Origin: Leeuwenhoekiella sp. MAR_2009_132
GTDB taxonomy: Bacteria > Bacteroidota > Bacteroidia > Flavobacteriales > Flavobacteriaceae
DNA length: 64,000 bases
Direction of reading: 5' to 3'
NCBI RefSeq assembly: GCF_000687915.1
Contig: NZ_JHZY01000004.1
Span: 1,746,001-1,810,000 of the forward strand
Of this stretch, positions 40,972 through 49,872 are shown piece after piece. A model generated the notes under the pieces. The model was not told the origin of the DNA, did not search any database, and worked only from the letters and a program-made list of their open reading frames with translations. Every line of letters starts with the position of its first letter. The first letter of the stretch is position 1. A program made the translations under genes and the position numbers.

Positions 40972-42285
40972 ATGAATCTTAAAGATAAATTACTTTCTTC
41001 TTATTTAACATCTCAGGAACATCTTGATTTAGATAATAGCATTCACGATATTAAAGATGAAGCTATTAAGATTTTTGAAGAAAAAGGTTTCCCTACTAAA
41101 AAGCAGGAAGACTGGAAATATACGTCACTTAACAGCCTCGTTAAACAAGACTTCAGCTTAGTTCCTAAGCAAGAAGATACTATAGAGTTTAAAGACGTTA
41201 AAAAATATTTCATTCACGATATAGACACCTATAAGATTGTGTTTATTGATGGTGTTTACAGTTCGTACCTTTCAGAAACTACCCATGATGGTGTTGATGT
41301 TTGTTTATTGAGTGCTGCGCTTACAAAGCCTAAGTACAAGGCCGTAATAGATGTTTATTTTAATAAAATAGCACCTCAGGATAGTCTTACTTCTCTTAAC
41401 ACAGCTTTTGCAAAAGAAGGAGCCTATATATATGTCCCTAAAGGAAAAGCAGTAAGCAAGCCTATTCAGATTTTACATTTTGCTACCGGTAATGAGTCAA
41501 GTTTAATGCTTCAGCCGCGTAACTTAATTGTTGCTGAAGAGAACGCAGAAGTTCAGATTATAGAGCGTCACCAGAGTTTAAATGCTAATGCTGTATTCAC
41601 TAATAGTGTTACAGAGATTTATGCAGGCAAGCGTGCGATGGTAGATTACTATAAGATTCAGAATGATAAAGAGAATGCTTCTTTAATAGATAACACCCAT
41701 ATAGATCAACAAGATTCTAGTGAAGTGTCTGTACATACATTTTCTTTCGGTGGAAAATTAACACGTAACAATCTTAATTTTTACCAGAATGGAGAACATA
41801 ATAATTCTATTTTAAAAGGGGTTACTATAATTGAAGATAAACAACACGTAGATCACAATACGTTAGTGCATCACAAGCAGCCTAATTGTGAGAGTCATCA
41901 GGATTACAAAGGTATTTTTGATGATAGTTCTACGGGAGTTTTTAATGGTAAAGTACTTGTAGACAGCATTGCGCAAAAGATTAATGCATACCAGTCTAAT
42001 AATAATATTCTGGTAAGTGATAAAGCTTCTATAAACTCTAAGCCGCAACTTGAGATTTTTGCCGATGATGTACGTTGTTCTCATGGTTGTACAATAGGTC
42101 AGCTAGATGAAGATGCCTTATTTTATATGCGTTCACGAGGTATTGGCGTTAAAGAAGGTCGTGCATTATTGATGTATGCTTTTGCAAATAACGTACTCGA
42201 GAGTGTAAAAATACCTCAGTTAAAAGCTCGAATTACAAAACTAATAGCCAATAAATTAGAGGTGAATTTAGGATTTGACGTGTAG
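40972..42285 (+). CDS. sufD: Fe-S cluster assembly protein SufD
   Basis: A 437-residue protein with the SufB/SufD beta-helix domain. Recognisable parts are KKQEDWKYTSLNSLV near residue 45, the repeated hydrophobic beta rungs of the centre, HNTLVHHKQPNCESHQDYKG near 290 and the C-terminal ADDVRCSHGCTIGQLDEDAL and YMRSRGI. It is the SufB paralogue of the SufBC2D complex and has a role in iron entry. Gene order sufC-sufD-sufS is standard. Confidence 0.95.
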   Translation: MNLKDKLLSSYLTSQEHLDLDNSIHDIKDEAIKIFEEKGFPTKKQEDWKYTSLNSLVKQDFSLVPKQEDTIEFKDVKKYFIHDIDTYKIVFIDGVYSSYLSETTHDGVDVCLLSAALTKPKYKAVIDVYFNKIAPQDSLTSLNTAFAKEGAYIYVPKGKAVSKPIQILHFATGNESSLMLQPRNLIVAEENAEVQIIERHQSLNANAVFTNSVTEIYAGKRAMVDYYKIQNDKENASLIDNTHIDQQDSSEVSVHTFSFGGKLTRNNLNFYQNGEHNNSILKGVTIIEDKQHVDHNTLVHHKQPNCESHQDYKGIFDDSSTGVFNGKVLVDSIAQKINAYQSNNNILVSDKASINSKPQLEIFADDVRCSHGCTIGQLDEDALFYMRSRGIGVKEGRALLMYAFANNVLESVKIPQLKARITKLIANKLEVNLGFDV

Positions 42286-42401
42286 TAGAATACATTTTGT
42301 GTCATAAAATATTTGCACAAAGAGTTAAACTTGAATTGGCTTTAAAATTTAATTGAAAACATTTCTGATAGCTGTAGGCATTGTCAGGAATAAAACAAGA
42401 A

Positions 42402-43646
42402 ATGCTTATGGCTTCCGCTACTGCAACTACCACTTTTGATGTTTCTAAAATACGAGCAGATTTTCCTATACTTAACAGAAAAGTTAATGGGTATCCGCTA
42501 GTGTACTTAGATAATGCTGCGACCTCTCAAACACCGCAACAGGTAATTGATGTTATTGTAGATTATTATTCTAACTACAATGCAAATATACATAGAGGTG
42601 TTCATGCACTTTCTCAGGAAGCAACAGATGCTTATGAGCAGGCTCGTATTAAAATTCAGAAGCATTTTAATATTCCCAATTCGTATCAAACTTTATTTAC
42701 TGCTGGTACAACACACAGTATAAATATAGTGGCATCGGGTTACGCTTCAATACTTAAGGCTGGTGATGAAGTGATGGTTTCTGCTTTAGAGCACCATTCT
42801 AACATTGTGCCCTGGCAAATGTTATGTGAGAAAACAGGGGCTGTGCTTAGAGTAATTCCTATGCTAGAAAGCGGAGAGTTAGATATGCAGGCTTTTGATG
42901 AATTAACTTCAGAAAATTTAAAACTGGTTTTTGTTAATCATGTGAGTAATGCTTTAGGTACTATAAATCCTATTGAAGAAATTATTCAAAAAGCACACCG
43001 AGTAGGGGCAGCCGTATTAGTAGATGGTGCGCAAGCAGCCCCGCATATAAAAGCAGATGTACAGGAGCTTGATGTAGATTTTTATGTAGTTTCGGCTCAC
43101 AAAATATGCGGTCCAACAGGAGTGGGAATGCTGTACGGAAAAGAAGAGTTACTTAAAAAGTTACCTCCATATCAAGGTGGTGGCGAGATGATAGATCAGG
43201 TAACTTTTGAGAAAACAACTTATGCCGGTTTACCACATAAATTTGAAGCAGGCACACCTAATATTTGTGGAGGTATTGCTTTTGGCGCTGCTTTAGACTA
43301 TATGAATGCAATAGGTTTTGATGCTATAGCAAACTATGAGCATGAACTTTTAGAATATGCTACTCTCAAGCTTAAAGAAATAGAGGGTTTGCGTATTTAT
43401 GGGGAGTCAACGCATAAAACAGCTGTAATTTCTTTTAATATAAAAGGAATACACCCGTATGATATGGGGACAATTCTAGATAAGCTAGGTATTGCAGTGC
43501 GTACAGGGCATCACTGCGCACAACCTATAATGGACTTTTATAAAATACCCGGAACGGTAAGAGCCTCATTTTCATTCTATAATACGTTTGAAGAAATAGA
43601 TAGCCTTGTGAGTGCAGTAATTAAGGCGAAGGAGATGTTGAGTTAA
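42402..43646 (+). CDS. sufS: Cysteine desulfurase SufS
   Basis: A 414-residue PLP enzyme of the type II (SufS) group. Lys234 in VSAHKICGPTGVG forms the Schiff base with PLP, and Cys372 in TGHHCAQPIM carries the persulfide. Other motifs are YLDNAATSQTP near the start and LEHHSNIVPW near residue 130. It takes sulfur from cysteine and passes it to SufE. The ATG at 42402 is taken as start; a TTG at 42381 in the same frame is possible but adds residues before the usual N-terminus, and an ATG at 42408 is also possible. Confidence 0.95.
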   Translation: MLMASATATTTFDVSKIRADFPILNRKVNGYPLVYLDNAATSQTPQQVIDVIVDYYSNYNANIHRGVHALSQEATDAYEQARIKIQKHFNIPNSYQTLFTAGTTHSINIVASGYASILKAGDEVMVSALEHHSNIVPWQMLCEKTGAVLRVIPMLESGELDMQAFDELTSENLKLVFVNHVSNALGTINPIEEIIQKAHRVGAAVLVDGAQAAPHIKADVQELDVDFYVVSAHKICGPTGVGMLYGKEELLKKLPPYQGGGEMIDQVTFEKTTYAGLPHKFEAGTPNICGGIAFGAALDYMNAIGFDAIANYEHELLEYATLKLKEIEGLRIYGESTHKTAVISFNIKGIHPYDMGTILDKLGIAVRTGHHCAQPIMDFYKIPGTVRASFSFYNTFEEIDSLVSAVIKAKEMLS

Positions 43647-43709
43647 ATTTAACCTAGTATTAGAAGTCTATATCGATGATTACTAGTAATTTCATACAAA
43701 ATTTAAAAT

Positions 43710-44111
43710 ATGAAAGCAACCACAACCATCTTACTCGTAATTATAATTTGTTTTAGTTCGTGCAAATCTTCAGATAAGAAAATGCTGGGCCCTAAAGGAG
43801 AATATCTTGTAGAAACAATAGATAAAGACTCTGTAGTAGATAAGCAAATTACTATAAAATTTAACCCTGAAAAAGGCCAGATTAATGGTACGGGAGTTTG
43901 TAACAGTTATAGTTCTACATACGTCGTGAGTGCAGAGAATATAAAGTTTTCTCCTGCAATGGCTACAAAAATGATGTGTCCTGAAGGAACTTCTTTAGAA
44001 TATAACTTTTTCCAATCATTACTAAAGGCAAATACCTACAAATTAAAAAAAGGCATTTTAAGTATTTATAATGCCGAAAATAAATTGATTTTGACAGCAA
44101 AAGAGGATTAA
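43710..44111 (+). CDS. META-domain lipoprotein (HslJ-like)
   Basis: A 133-residue lipoprotein (signal ending CFSSC, Cys at residue 18) with a single META domain: residues ~55-120 include INGTGVCNSYSSTY and FSPAMATKMMCPEG, the standard 'G..GCN.y...y' and 'T.m.C' positions. META domains occur in HslJ, linked with heat stress and novobiocin resistance, but their function is unclear. It lies between sufS and sufE, and its stop overlaps the sufE ATG (TAATG), so it is translated as part of the SUF operon. Confidence 0.88.
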   Translation: MKATTTILLVIIICFSSCKSSDKKMLGPKGEYLVETIDKDSVVDKQITIKFNPEKGQINGTGVCNSYSSTYVVSAENIKFSPAMATKMMCPEGTSLEYNFFQSLLKANTYKLKKGILSIYNAENKLILTAKED

Positions 44112-44548
44112 TGCGTATGAGTAGTATACAAGAAATACAAAACGAAATTGTTGAAGAATTTGAGATGTTTGATGACTGGATGCAGCGCTATGAGTATATG
44201 ATAGAGTTGGGTAAGTCACTGCCTCTTATTGATGAGAAATACAAAACCAAAGAATATATTATTAAGGGATGCCAGAGTAAAGTGTGGGTTCACGCTAATC
44301 TGAATGAAGATAAAATAGAATTTACTGCAGATAGTGATGCTATTATTACAAAGGGTATAATTGCTATTTTAATCCGTTCATTTTCTAATCAGCCACCACA
44401 GGAAATTTTAGATGCAGACACTTCCTTTATTGATAAAATAGGTTTAAAAGAGCACCTTTCACCTACACGTGCAAACGGGTTAGTGAGTATGATTAAACAA
44501 ATTAAATTATATGCCATAGCCTATCAGGCTAAGGCAAATTCTAATTAG
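44111..44548 (+). CDS. sufE: SufE family sulfur acceptor protein
   Basis: A 145-residue protein with the SufE fold: EFEMFDDWMQRYEYMIELGK near residue 16, and the active Cys54 in IIKGCQSKVWV. SufE accepts sulfur from the SufS persulfide and carries it to SufB. Its first ATG overlaps the stop of the META-domain gene by one base; an ATG two codons later is an alternative. Only 6 bases separate it from the SufT-like gene. Confidence 0.95.
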   Translation: MRMSSIQEIQNEIVEEFEMFDDWMQRYEYMIELGKSLPLIDEKYKTKEYIIKGCQSKVWVHANLNEDKIEFTADSDAIITKGIIAILIRSFSNQPPQEILDADTSFIDKIGLKEHLSPTRANGLVSMIKQIKLYAIAYQAKANSN

Positions 44549-44554
44549 AATACT

Positions 44555-44884
44555 ATGAGCGATACAAAAGAAATAGATACAAAAGAACTTGGCGAAAAAG
44601 TCGTTCGTGTTTTAAAAACTATATATGATCCTGAAATCCCGGTTGATATTTATGAATTGGGATTAATCTATGACGTTTTTGTAAATGAAGATTATGAGAC
44701 TAAAATCCTTATGACTTTAACAACTCCTAACTGTCCGGTAGCAGAAACGCTTCCAGTAGAGGTAGAAGAAAAAGTAAAAACTATTGATATGGTCAAAGAC
44801 TGCGAGGTAGAGATTACGTTCGACCCGCCGTGGACACAAGATCTTATGAGTGATGAAGCAAAATTAGAGTTAGGGTTGCTTTAA
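44555..44884 (+). CDS. sufT: DUF59 / MIP18 family protein (SufT-like)
   Basis: A 109-residue protein with the DUF59 core: IYDPEIPVDIYELGLIYD near residue 25, LTTPNCPVAETLP near 60 with the conserved Cys, and ITFDPPWTQDLMSDEAK near 90. SufT/MIP18 proteins help late steps of Fe-S cluster delivery. It is close behind sufE and 15 bases before a DUF2480 gene, as in other flavobacterial SUF operons. Confidence 0.92.
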   Translation: MSDTKEIDTKELGEKVVRVLKTIYDPEIPVDIYELGLIYDVFVNEDYETKILMTLTTPNCPVAETLPVEVEEKVKTIDMVKDCEVEITFDPPWTQDLMSDEAKLELGLL

Positions 44885-44899
44885 AAGTTTTGAAACTTC

Positions 44900-45403
44900 A
44901 TGGAGGAAATCATAAATAGAGTAGCAAACAGTAAACTTATCACGTTTAATCTGGAAGATTTATATCTTTCGGGTAAACGTGAGGTTATTGATATCTCCCA
45001 GTGGCTAACTGAAGGTTTTATTTTACGAGAAAAAGACTTTCGGGAAAGTTTAAAAAACTATGATTGGTCTGTATATCAAGACACCTTTGTAGCGTTATCT
45101 TGCAGTACTGATGCAATCGTACCGGCCTGGGCATTTATGCTCGTCTCAACATATCTACAGCCGGTAGCTAAGAAAATAGTGGTAGGTACTCTAACAGACC
45201 TGGAAACGGTTTTATATGCTGAAGAAATTCAAACACTCGATGTTTCTGAATATAGAGATCAGTATGTTATAATAAAAGGGTGCTCCAATAAGCCTGTACC
45301 TCAAAATGCTTATATTTTACTTACTCAAAAATTACAAGCAACAGTAAAAAATTTAATGTTTGGTGAAGCCTGTTCTTCAGTTCCACTCTACAAATCAAAA
45401 TAG
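44900..45403 (+). CDS. DUF2480 family protein
   Basis: A 167-residue soluble protein starting MEEIINRVANSKLITFNLED, recognised as DUF2480 from ISQWLTEGFILREKDFRESL and VIIKGCSNKPVPQNAYILL. Cys residues at about 72 (ALSCSTDAIVP), 133 and 160 are notable given its place in an Fe-S operon. The family is almost restricted to Bacteroidota and keeps company with SUF genes, so a helper role in Fe-S assembly is a reasonable guess; its biochemical function is unknown. Confidence 0.9.
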   Translation: MEEIINRVANSKLITFNLEDLYLSGKREVIDISQWLTEGFILREKDFRESLKNYDWSVYQDTFVALSCSTDAIVPAWAFMLVSTYLQPVAKKIVVGTLTDLETVLYAEEIQTLDVSEYRDQYVIIKGCSNKPVPQNAYILLTQKLQATVKNLMFGEACSSVPLYKSK

Positions 45404-45465
45404 TTTCTTAATTTAATTTTCAAATTTTCTTAAAATTGAAGACTGCGCATGTTTTTTGTGTGCTG

Positions 45466-45473
45466 TATATTTG
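45466..45473 (+). promoter_or_regulatory. Candidate -7 element for the DUF3078 gene
   Basis: TATATTTG, an exact TAnnTTTG match, 27 bases before the ATG at 45501. A good ribosome binding site (aagaagg) follows. It suggests that the DUF3078 gene has its own promoter at the end of the SUF operon. Confidence 0.5.
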
Positions 45474-45500
45474 CGCCACAAAACCAACAATTTAAGAAGG

Positions 45501-46448
45501 ATGAAAAAAATTATTTTTATGTTACTGGCTATCTGTAGTTTCAGCTTTGCGCAGGCGCAAGAAAAGACAGAAGAAGAATTAAAGCAGGAAATGGCTCCTA
45601 AGAAAGCTGAAATTGCAAAACTACAGAAAGAAGTAGGTGCGTTGCAGGCTCAAATAGACAATATGCCTGGCTGGAAATTTGGGGCATTTGGTACTGTAGG
45701 AGCAAACTTTAGCAGATTTAGCAGCTGGTATTCTCAGGGTACTCCTAATGTATCTTCAGCTAATGCAGCAATTACAGTAAATGCATTTGCTAATAGAAAA
45801 GAAGAAAAATACTTCTGGCGTAATGCATTAAATCTAAATTTAGGCTGGGTAAAATTTGATGATCGCGATGATGAAAATGATGATGACAGCTTCCGTAATG
45901 CTACAGATGTTTTTAATATTACTTCACTTTATGGTTATAAACTAAGTGAAAAACTAGCTGTTTCAACACTTGGTGAATATCGTACTACAATTCTTGACAA
46001 CTTTAATGATCCTGGTTATTTAGACCTGGGTGTGGGTATGACCTGGACTCCAATAACCAATTTGACGGTGGTTGTACACCCGTTAAACTACAATTTTGTA
46101 TTTAGCAGTGGGGAAACCGTATATGAGTCTTCTTTAGGTGCAAAAATTGTTGCAGACTACACACGCCAGATTGGTAAAATTGCTTTTAAATCAAACCTGT
46201 CAGCTTTCCAAAGCTATAAGAGTAGTGACTATTCAAACTTTACGTGGATCAATGCATTCAACTACAAATTATTTAACAATATAGGTGTTGGTTTTGAAGT
46301 AGGCTTGCGCGGTAACAAGCAAGAAAACTTAGCAAATGCTATTGAAGAAGCTGCGGCATTAACTCCTCCGGGAACTGTACCTACTTTTGATAGTATAGAC
46401 AGCCAGTTACAATCATATTATATTTTAGGGCTTACCTATTCGTTTTAA
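45501..46448 (+). CDS. DUF3078 family outer membrane beta-barrel protein
   Basis: A 315-residue protein with a signal peptide (MKKIIFMLLAICSFSFAQAQ), a short coiled coil (EELKQEMAPKKAEIAKLQKE) and a beta-rich body ending YYILGLTYSF with a C-terminal Phe, as in outer membrane barrels. WKFGAFGTVGANFSRFSSWY and FFWRNAL-type segments (here YFWRNALNLNLGW) mark DUF3078. Function is unknown. The ATG at 45501 is chosen because it opens the signal peptide and has aagaagg directly before it. Confidence 0.9.
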   Translation: MKKIIFMLLAICSFSFAQAQEKTEEELKQEMAPKKAEIAKLQKEVGALQAQIDNMPGWKFGAFGTVGANFSRFSSWYSQGTPNVSSANAAITVNAFANRKEEKYFWRNALNLNLGWVKFDDRDDENDDDSFRNATDVFNITSLYGYKLSEKLAVSTLGEYRTTILDNFNDPGYLDLGVGMTWTPITNLTVVVHPLNYNFVFSSGETVYESSLGAKIVADYTRQIGKIAFKSNLSAFQSYKSSDYSNFTWINAFNYKLFNNIGVGFEVGLRGNKQENLANAIEEAAALTPPGTVPTFDSIDSQLQSYYILGLTYSF

Positions 46449-46468
46449 TTAGCAAAAGCATTTAAAAT

Positions 46469-46504
46469 AAAAAAATCCGGTACGCACGTATCGGATTTTT
46501 TTTT
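46469..46504. terminator. Strong bidirectional rho-independent terminator
   Basis: A7-TCCG-G-TAC, loop GCAC, GTA-T-CGGA-T9: a long stem with one G-T pair, flanked by A and T runs on the two sides. It lies 20 bases after the DUF3078 stop and 28 bases after the end of the convergent hflX gene, so it can end transcription from both strands. Confidence 0.9.
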
Positions 46505-46532
46505 GCATTTAGAATTTACGCAAGACCTAGGC

Positions 46533-47765
46533 TTATTCTTCCTCGTCATCATTACCTGTATACAAATCGTACTCAGGATATAAGAAACTATTATAAGGAA
46601 AACGTGTAATGTGTATCTCACGTACACGCTCATAAACCTTTTTCTTAAAGGCATCCATATTATCCTTATTTAAAGCCGAAATGAAAATAGCATCACCATC
46701 TGCTCGTGACATCCAGGTACGTTCCCATTCTTCTAATGTAAAATGTTCTTCAGTACGTTCGGTTACCAGATCATCGTCGTCTATTGTTTTATGGGTGTAG
46801 GCATCAATTTTATTAAACACCATAAGCATAGGTTTATCAGCACCACCTATTTCATCCATAATTTGATTTACAGATGCAATATGATCTTCAAACTGAGGAT
46901 GGGATATATCTACAATGTGCAATAGAAGATCAGCTTCGCGCACCTCGTCTAGTGTACTTTTAAAGGATTCTACGAGCTGCGTAGGCAACTTTCTAATAAA
47001 TCCTACCGTATCGCTCAACAAAAAAGGAAGATTGCGTATAACGACCTTGCGTACCGTGGTATCCAGGGTTGCAAACAATTTATTTTCGGCAAACACCTCA
47101 CTTTTACTGATTACATTCATTAAAGTAGACTTACCTACGTTAGTGTAACCCACTAATGCTACGCGTACTAAAGCACCACGATTGCCACGTTGTACAGCTT
47201 GTTGACGGTCTATTTTTTCTAATTTCTTTTTTAGTAGGGAGATGCGATCACGCACAATACGTCTATCTGTTTCGATTTCAGTTTCACCGGGTCCGCGCAT
47301 ACCTATACCTCCACGCTGCCGCTCAAGGTGCGTCCACATACCTGCAAGGCGTGGTAATAAATATTCATATTGAGCAAGTTCTACCTGTGTACGCGCATAA
47401 CTTGTTTGTGCACGTTGTGCAAAAATGTCAAGAATCAGGTTTGTACGATCTACAACTTTACATTTGAGTATTTTTTCAATATTCTTTTGCTGTGCCGGGC
47501 TCAATTCGTCATCAAAAATCGCAGTACCTACTTCATATTGCTCAACATAGGCACGTACTTCTTCCATCTTACCGGTTCCTAAAAACGTTTTAGGATTAGG
47601 AGATTCCATTTTTTGAGTAAAACGCTTCAGCACTTCACCACCTGCGGTGTATGATAAAAACTCGAGTTCATCAAGATACTCAGTCGATTTTTCCTCGTCC
47701 TGATACTGCGTGATTACACCGATTAAGACGGTTTTCTCGTATTCTATTGTATTCTCTTCTATCAT
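46533..47765 (-). CDS. hflX: Ribosome-associated GTPase HflX
   Basis: A 410-residue protein. The N-terminal HflX domain ends with the signature RGGIGMRGPGETEIETDRR; the GTPase domain then has G1 GYTNVGKST, G3 DTVGFIRKLP, and G4 NKID. HflX splits stalled 70S ribosomes under stress. The C-terminal extension ends in a very acidic tail (DLYTGNDDEEE). Length is normal. It stands alone, with its stop facing the shared terminator. Confidence 0.95.
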   Translation of the reverse strand: MIEENTIEYEKTVLIGVITQYQDEEKSTEYLDELEFLSYTAGGEVLKRFTQKMESPNPKTFLGTGKMEEVRAYVEQYEVGTAIFDDELSPAQQKNIEKILKCKVVDRTNLILDIFAQRAQTSYARTQVELAQYEYLLPRLAGMWTHLERQRGGIGMRGPGETEIETDRRIVRDRISLLKKKLEKIDRQQAVQRGNRGALVRVALVGYTNVGKSTLMNVISKSEVFAENKLFATLDTTVRKVVIRNLPFLLSDTVGFIRKLPTQLVESFKSTLDEVREADLLLHIVDISHPQFEDHIASVNQIMDEIGGADKPMLMVFNKIDAYTHKTIDDDDLVTERTEEHFTLEEWERTWMSRADGDAIFISALNKDNMDAFKKKVYERVREIHITRFPYNSFLYPEYDLYTGNDDEEE

Positions 47766-47840
47766 AAGATTAAGTAAGCGGTAAAGATAACGATTTAGAC
47801 GCTAAGCTTTTCTTAAATTGAACCCACCAAAATCATAAAC

Positions 47841-48791
47841 ATGCCTCAAAATAATTTGGCAATAGCCTTTTATAATCTTGAAAATCTTTTTGACACGCAA
47901 AATGATCCCAACATCTTTGATGACGACTTTACTCCTAAGGGAGAGTTGAAGTGGGATGCAACGCGCTACGCTAAAAAACTTAATGATCAAAGCGCTATAA
48001 TTGCTGAAATAGGAAAAGAAGAAACTGGCACTTCTCCCGTTTTATTGGGGGTAGCTGAAGTTGAAAATAAAAAAGTACTGAATGATCTTATAACTACCGA
48101 GGCTTTAAAAAATCTTAATTACGCATTTGTACATCACAACTCCCCAGATGAGCGCGGAATAGATACGGCTCTGTTATATAAGAAAGATCATTTTGAAGTT
48201 TTAGAATCTAGAAGTTACTCACTTCATTTAGAAACTGCAGAAGGTTTACGTGATTTCACACGTGATATTTTATATGTGCACGGTAAGTTAAAGGATGTCC
48301 CCGTGTATATTCTTGTTAATCACTGGCCCTCTAGACGCGAGGGGCTTGAAGAATCTAACCCAAAACGTATTCTCGCGGCAAAACGTAACCGTGAAATTTT
48401 ACAGGAAATACAGGCAAAAGATCCAGAAGCACGAATTATAATAATGGGTGATTTTAACGATGATCCTCAGAGCGTAGCTGTCCGTGATCACCTGGTATCT
48501 ACAGATTTTTACAACCCGATGATATTTCTGCTAACACGTTATGCAGGATCTTTAACTCATCGAGGAGACTGGTATTTATTTGATCAAATAATCTTATCGC
48601 CAAACTGGATGAAGGCGTACGAGAACCCATTAGAATATGTGAAGTCTGCAATTTTCAATCCTGCTCACTTAGCTGAGGCAGCGGGGAAGTATAAAGGAAA
48701 TCCCTTGCGCACGTATGCAGGAGACAACTATCTGGGAGGTCCCAGCGATCATTTCCCCGTGTACACGATTTTTAAAACTGAACCTAACTAG
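47841..48791 (+). CDS. Endonuclease/exonuclease/phosphatase (EEP) family protein, no signal peptide
   Basis: A 316-residue EEP-fold protein with AFYNLENLFDTQNDP at the start, then the metal and catalytic motifs VAEVENKKVL, NHWPSRR, IMGDFNDDPQSVAVRDH and SDHFPVYTIF. It begins directly at the domain with MPQNNLAIAFYN and has no export signal, so it is predicted to be cytoplasmic. A second, exported copy lies at 54246, with the same motifs in the same order. Substrate may be nucleic acid or a phosphoester. Its 3' end overlaps the convergent DUF1456 gene by 4 bases. Confidence 0.9.
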   Translation: MPQNNLAIAFYNLENLFDTQNDPNIFDDDFTPKGELKWDATRYAKKLNDQSAIIAEIGKEETGTSPVLLGVAEVENKKVLNDLITTEALKNLNYAFVHHNSPDERGIDTALLYKKDHFEVLESRSYSLHLETAEGLRDFTRDILYVHGKLKDVPVYILVNHWPSRREGLEESNPKRILAAKRNREILQEIQAKDPEARIIIMGDFNDDPQSVAVRDHLVSTDFYNPMIFLLTRYAGSLTHRGDWYLFDQIILSPNWMKAYENPLEYVKSAIFNPAHLAEAAGKYKGNPLRTYAGDNYLGGPSDHFPVYTIFKTEPN

Positions 48792-49081
48792 TCTTTCTTA
48801 GTACTTCGCTTCTTTTTTTCTTCAGTTTTAAGAGCATCTTTTTTAGGTCTCTTATCTGGCATGGGCCCGCGCATATGAATGACTAGTCCGTTTAGGAAAT
48901 TGCGGAGAAATTGATCGCCACATTCTACATACTTGGGGTGATCTTCGCTTCTAAAGATTGCACCTAATTCGCTTTTAGTAACTGCAAAATCTACTAGAGC
49001 ACAAATTTTTACGATATCATCATCGCGTAATTTTAATGCTACCCTTAATTTTTTAAAAACATCGTTATTTGATAAAGCCAT
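48788..49081 (-). CDS. DUF1456 family protein (single-repeat form)
   Basis: A 97-residue protein starting MALSNNDVFKKLRVALKLRD, which is the DUF1456 (YehS-like) motif, followed by ALVDFAVTKSELGAIFRSED and a Lys-rich tail. Many DUF1456 proteins are about 150 residues with two tandem copies of this domain; here one copy plus a basic tail (KKKRSTKKD) is present, so the protein is either a short form or has lost the second copy. Function is unknown. It lies 15 bases downstream of the peptide deformylase gene. Confidence 0.85.
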   Translation of the reverse strand: MALSNNDVFKKLRVALKLRDDDIVKICALVDFAVTKSELGAIFRSEDHPKYVECGDQFLRNFLNGLVIHMRGPMPDKRPKKDALKTEEKKKRSTKKD

Positions 49082-49096
49082 AGCCGCAAAAATAGT

Positions 49097-49765
49097 TTAA
49101 TTCTTCAGATTATTTAAGGTTTTGAGGCCTTGAGCATCTTTGATTTCCTGTTTTAAATGGTCTAGATAGATAATACCGTTCAAATGATCTATCTCGTGCT
49201 GAAAAATAACAGCCGTAAAATCTTCTACCATTTCTACCATATGACTGGTATCTGGTTTGTCATATTCTACTAAAATTGCATACGCTCTACTAGAAAGTGT
49301 ATCGCGTCTTCCGGGAATAGAAAGGCAGCCTTCTGGGCAGTCTTGCTTTTTCTTAGAATATTGTTTTATTACGGGGTTAATAATTACTTCAAAAGGAAAA
49401 CCCTCTTTATCAAAACGCTGAACCCAGGCTATATTTTTTAAAACTCCTACTTGTGGTGCCGCGATGCCTGCACCTAGAGATAAACTATCTCTTACCGTAG
49501 CGTACATTCGGTCTATTAAATTCTTAAGTTCTGGATCATTGGGGTCAACAATTACATGTTGACTAGGTGTTCTCAATAAAATGGAGTCGCTCTCTTTTGT
49601 AATTTTAAATACGCGCATAGGTTTAGTACCATCTGCGGCCATAATTAAAGATCTGTCACTTTCTGTAAATTGTGAAGCTGTAGAAGTAGCCTGAATATCT
49701 TTTTTTGCACTTGTGCAGCTTAAGCAACTAATTAGTACAACTGCCGTAACTAGGGATCGTATCAT
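49097..49765 (-). CDS. def: Peptide deformylase with lipoprotein signal
   Basis: A 222-residue protein with all three deformylase motifs: GAGIAAPQ (98-105), EGCLS with Cys147, and QHEIDH with His190, Glu191 and His194, the Fe/Zn ligands and catalytic Glu. Deformylases normally remove the formyl group from new chains in the cytosol. Here an N-terminal hydrophobic segment ends in LISC14 (or CLSC17), a lipoprotein lipobox, followed by a polar linker of about 25 residues. The enzyme is therefore predicted to be exported and lipid-anchored. A standard cytosolic deformylase is presumably elsewhere in the genome. Confidence 0.9.
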   Translation of the reverse strand: MIRSLVTAVVLISCLSCTSAKKDIQATSTASQFTESDRSLIMAADGTKPMRVFKITKESDSILLRTPSQHVIVDPNDPELKNLIDRMYATVRDSLSLGAGIAAPQVGVLKNIAWVQRFDKEGFPFEVIINPVIKQYSKKKQDCPEGCLSIPGRRDTLSSRAYAILVEYDKPDTSHMVEMVEDFTAVIFQHEIDHLNGIIYLDHLKQEIKDAQGLKTLNNLKN

Positions 49766-49872
49766 TATGAACTGTTTTATATCCTTAAAAATAGAATATT
49801 TTACGATATCCTTTTCAGTCTTACATAATGCTGATGGTTTATGAATAAGTCATCGCTAGAGCTCAAAAAAAA

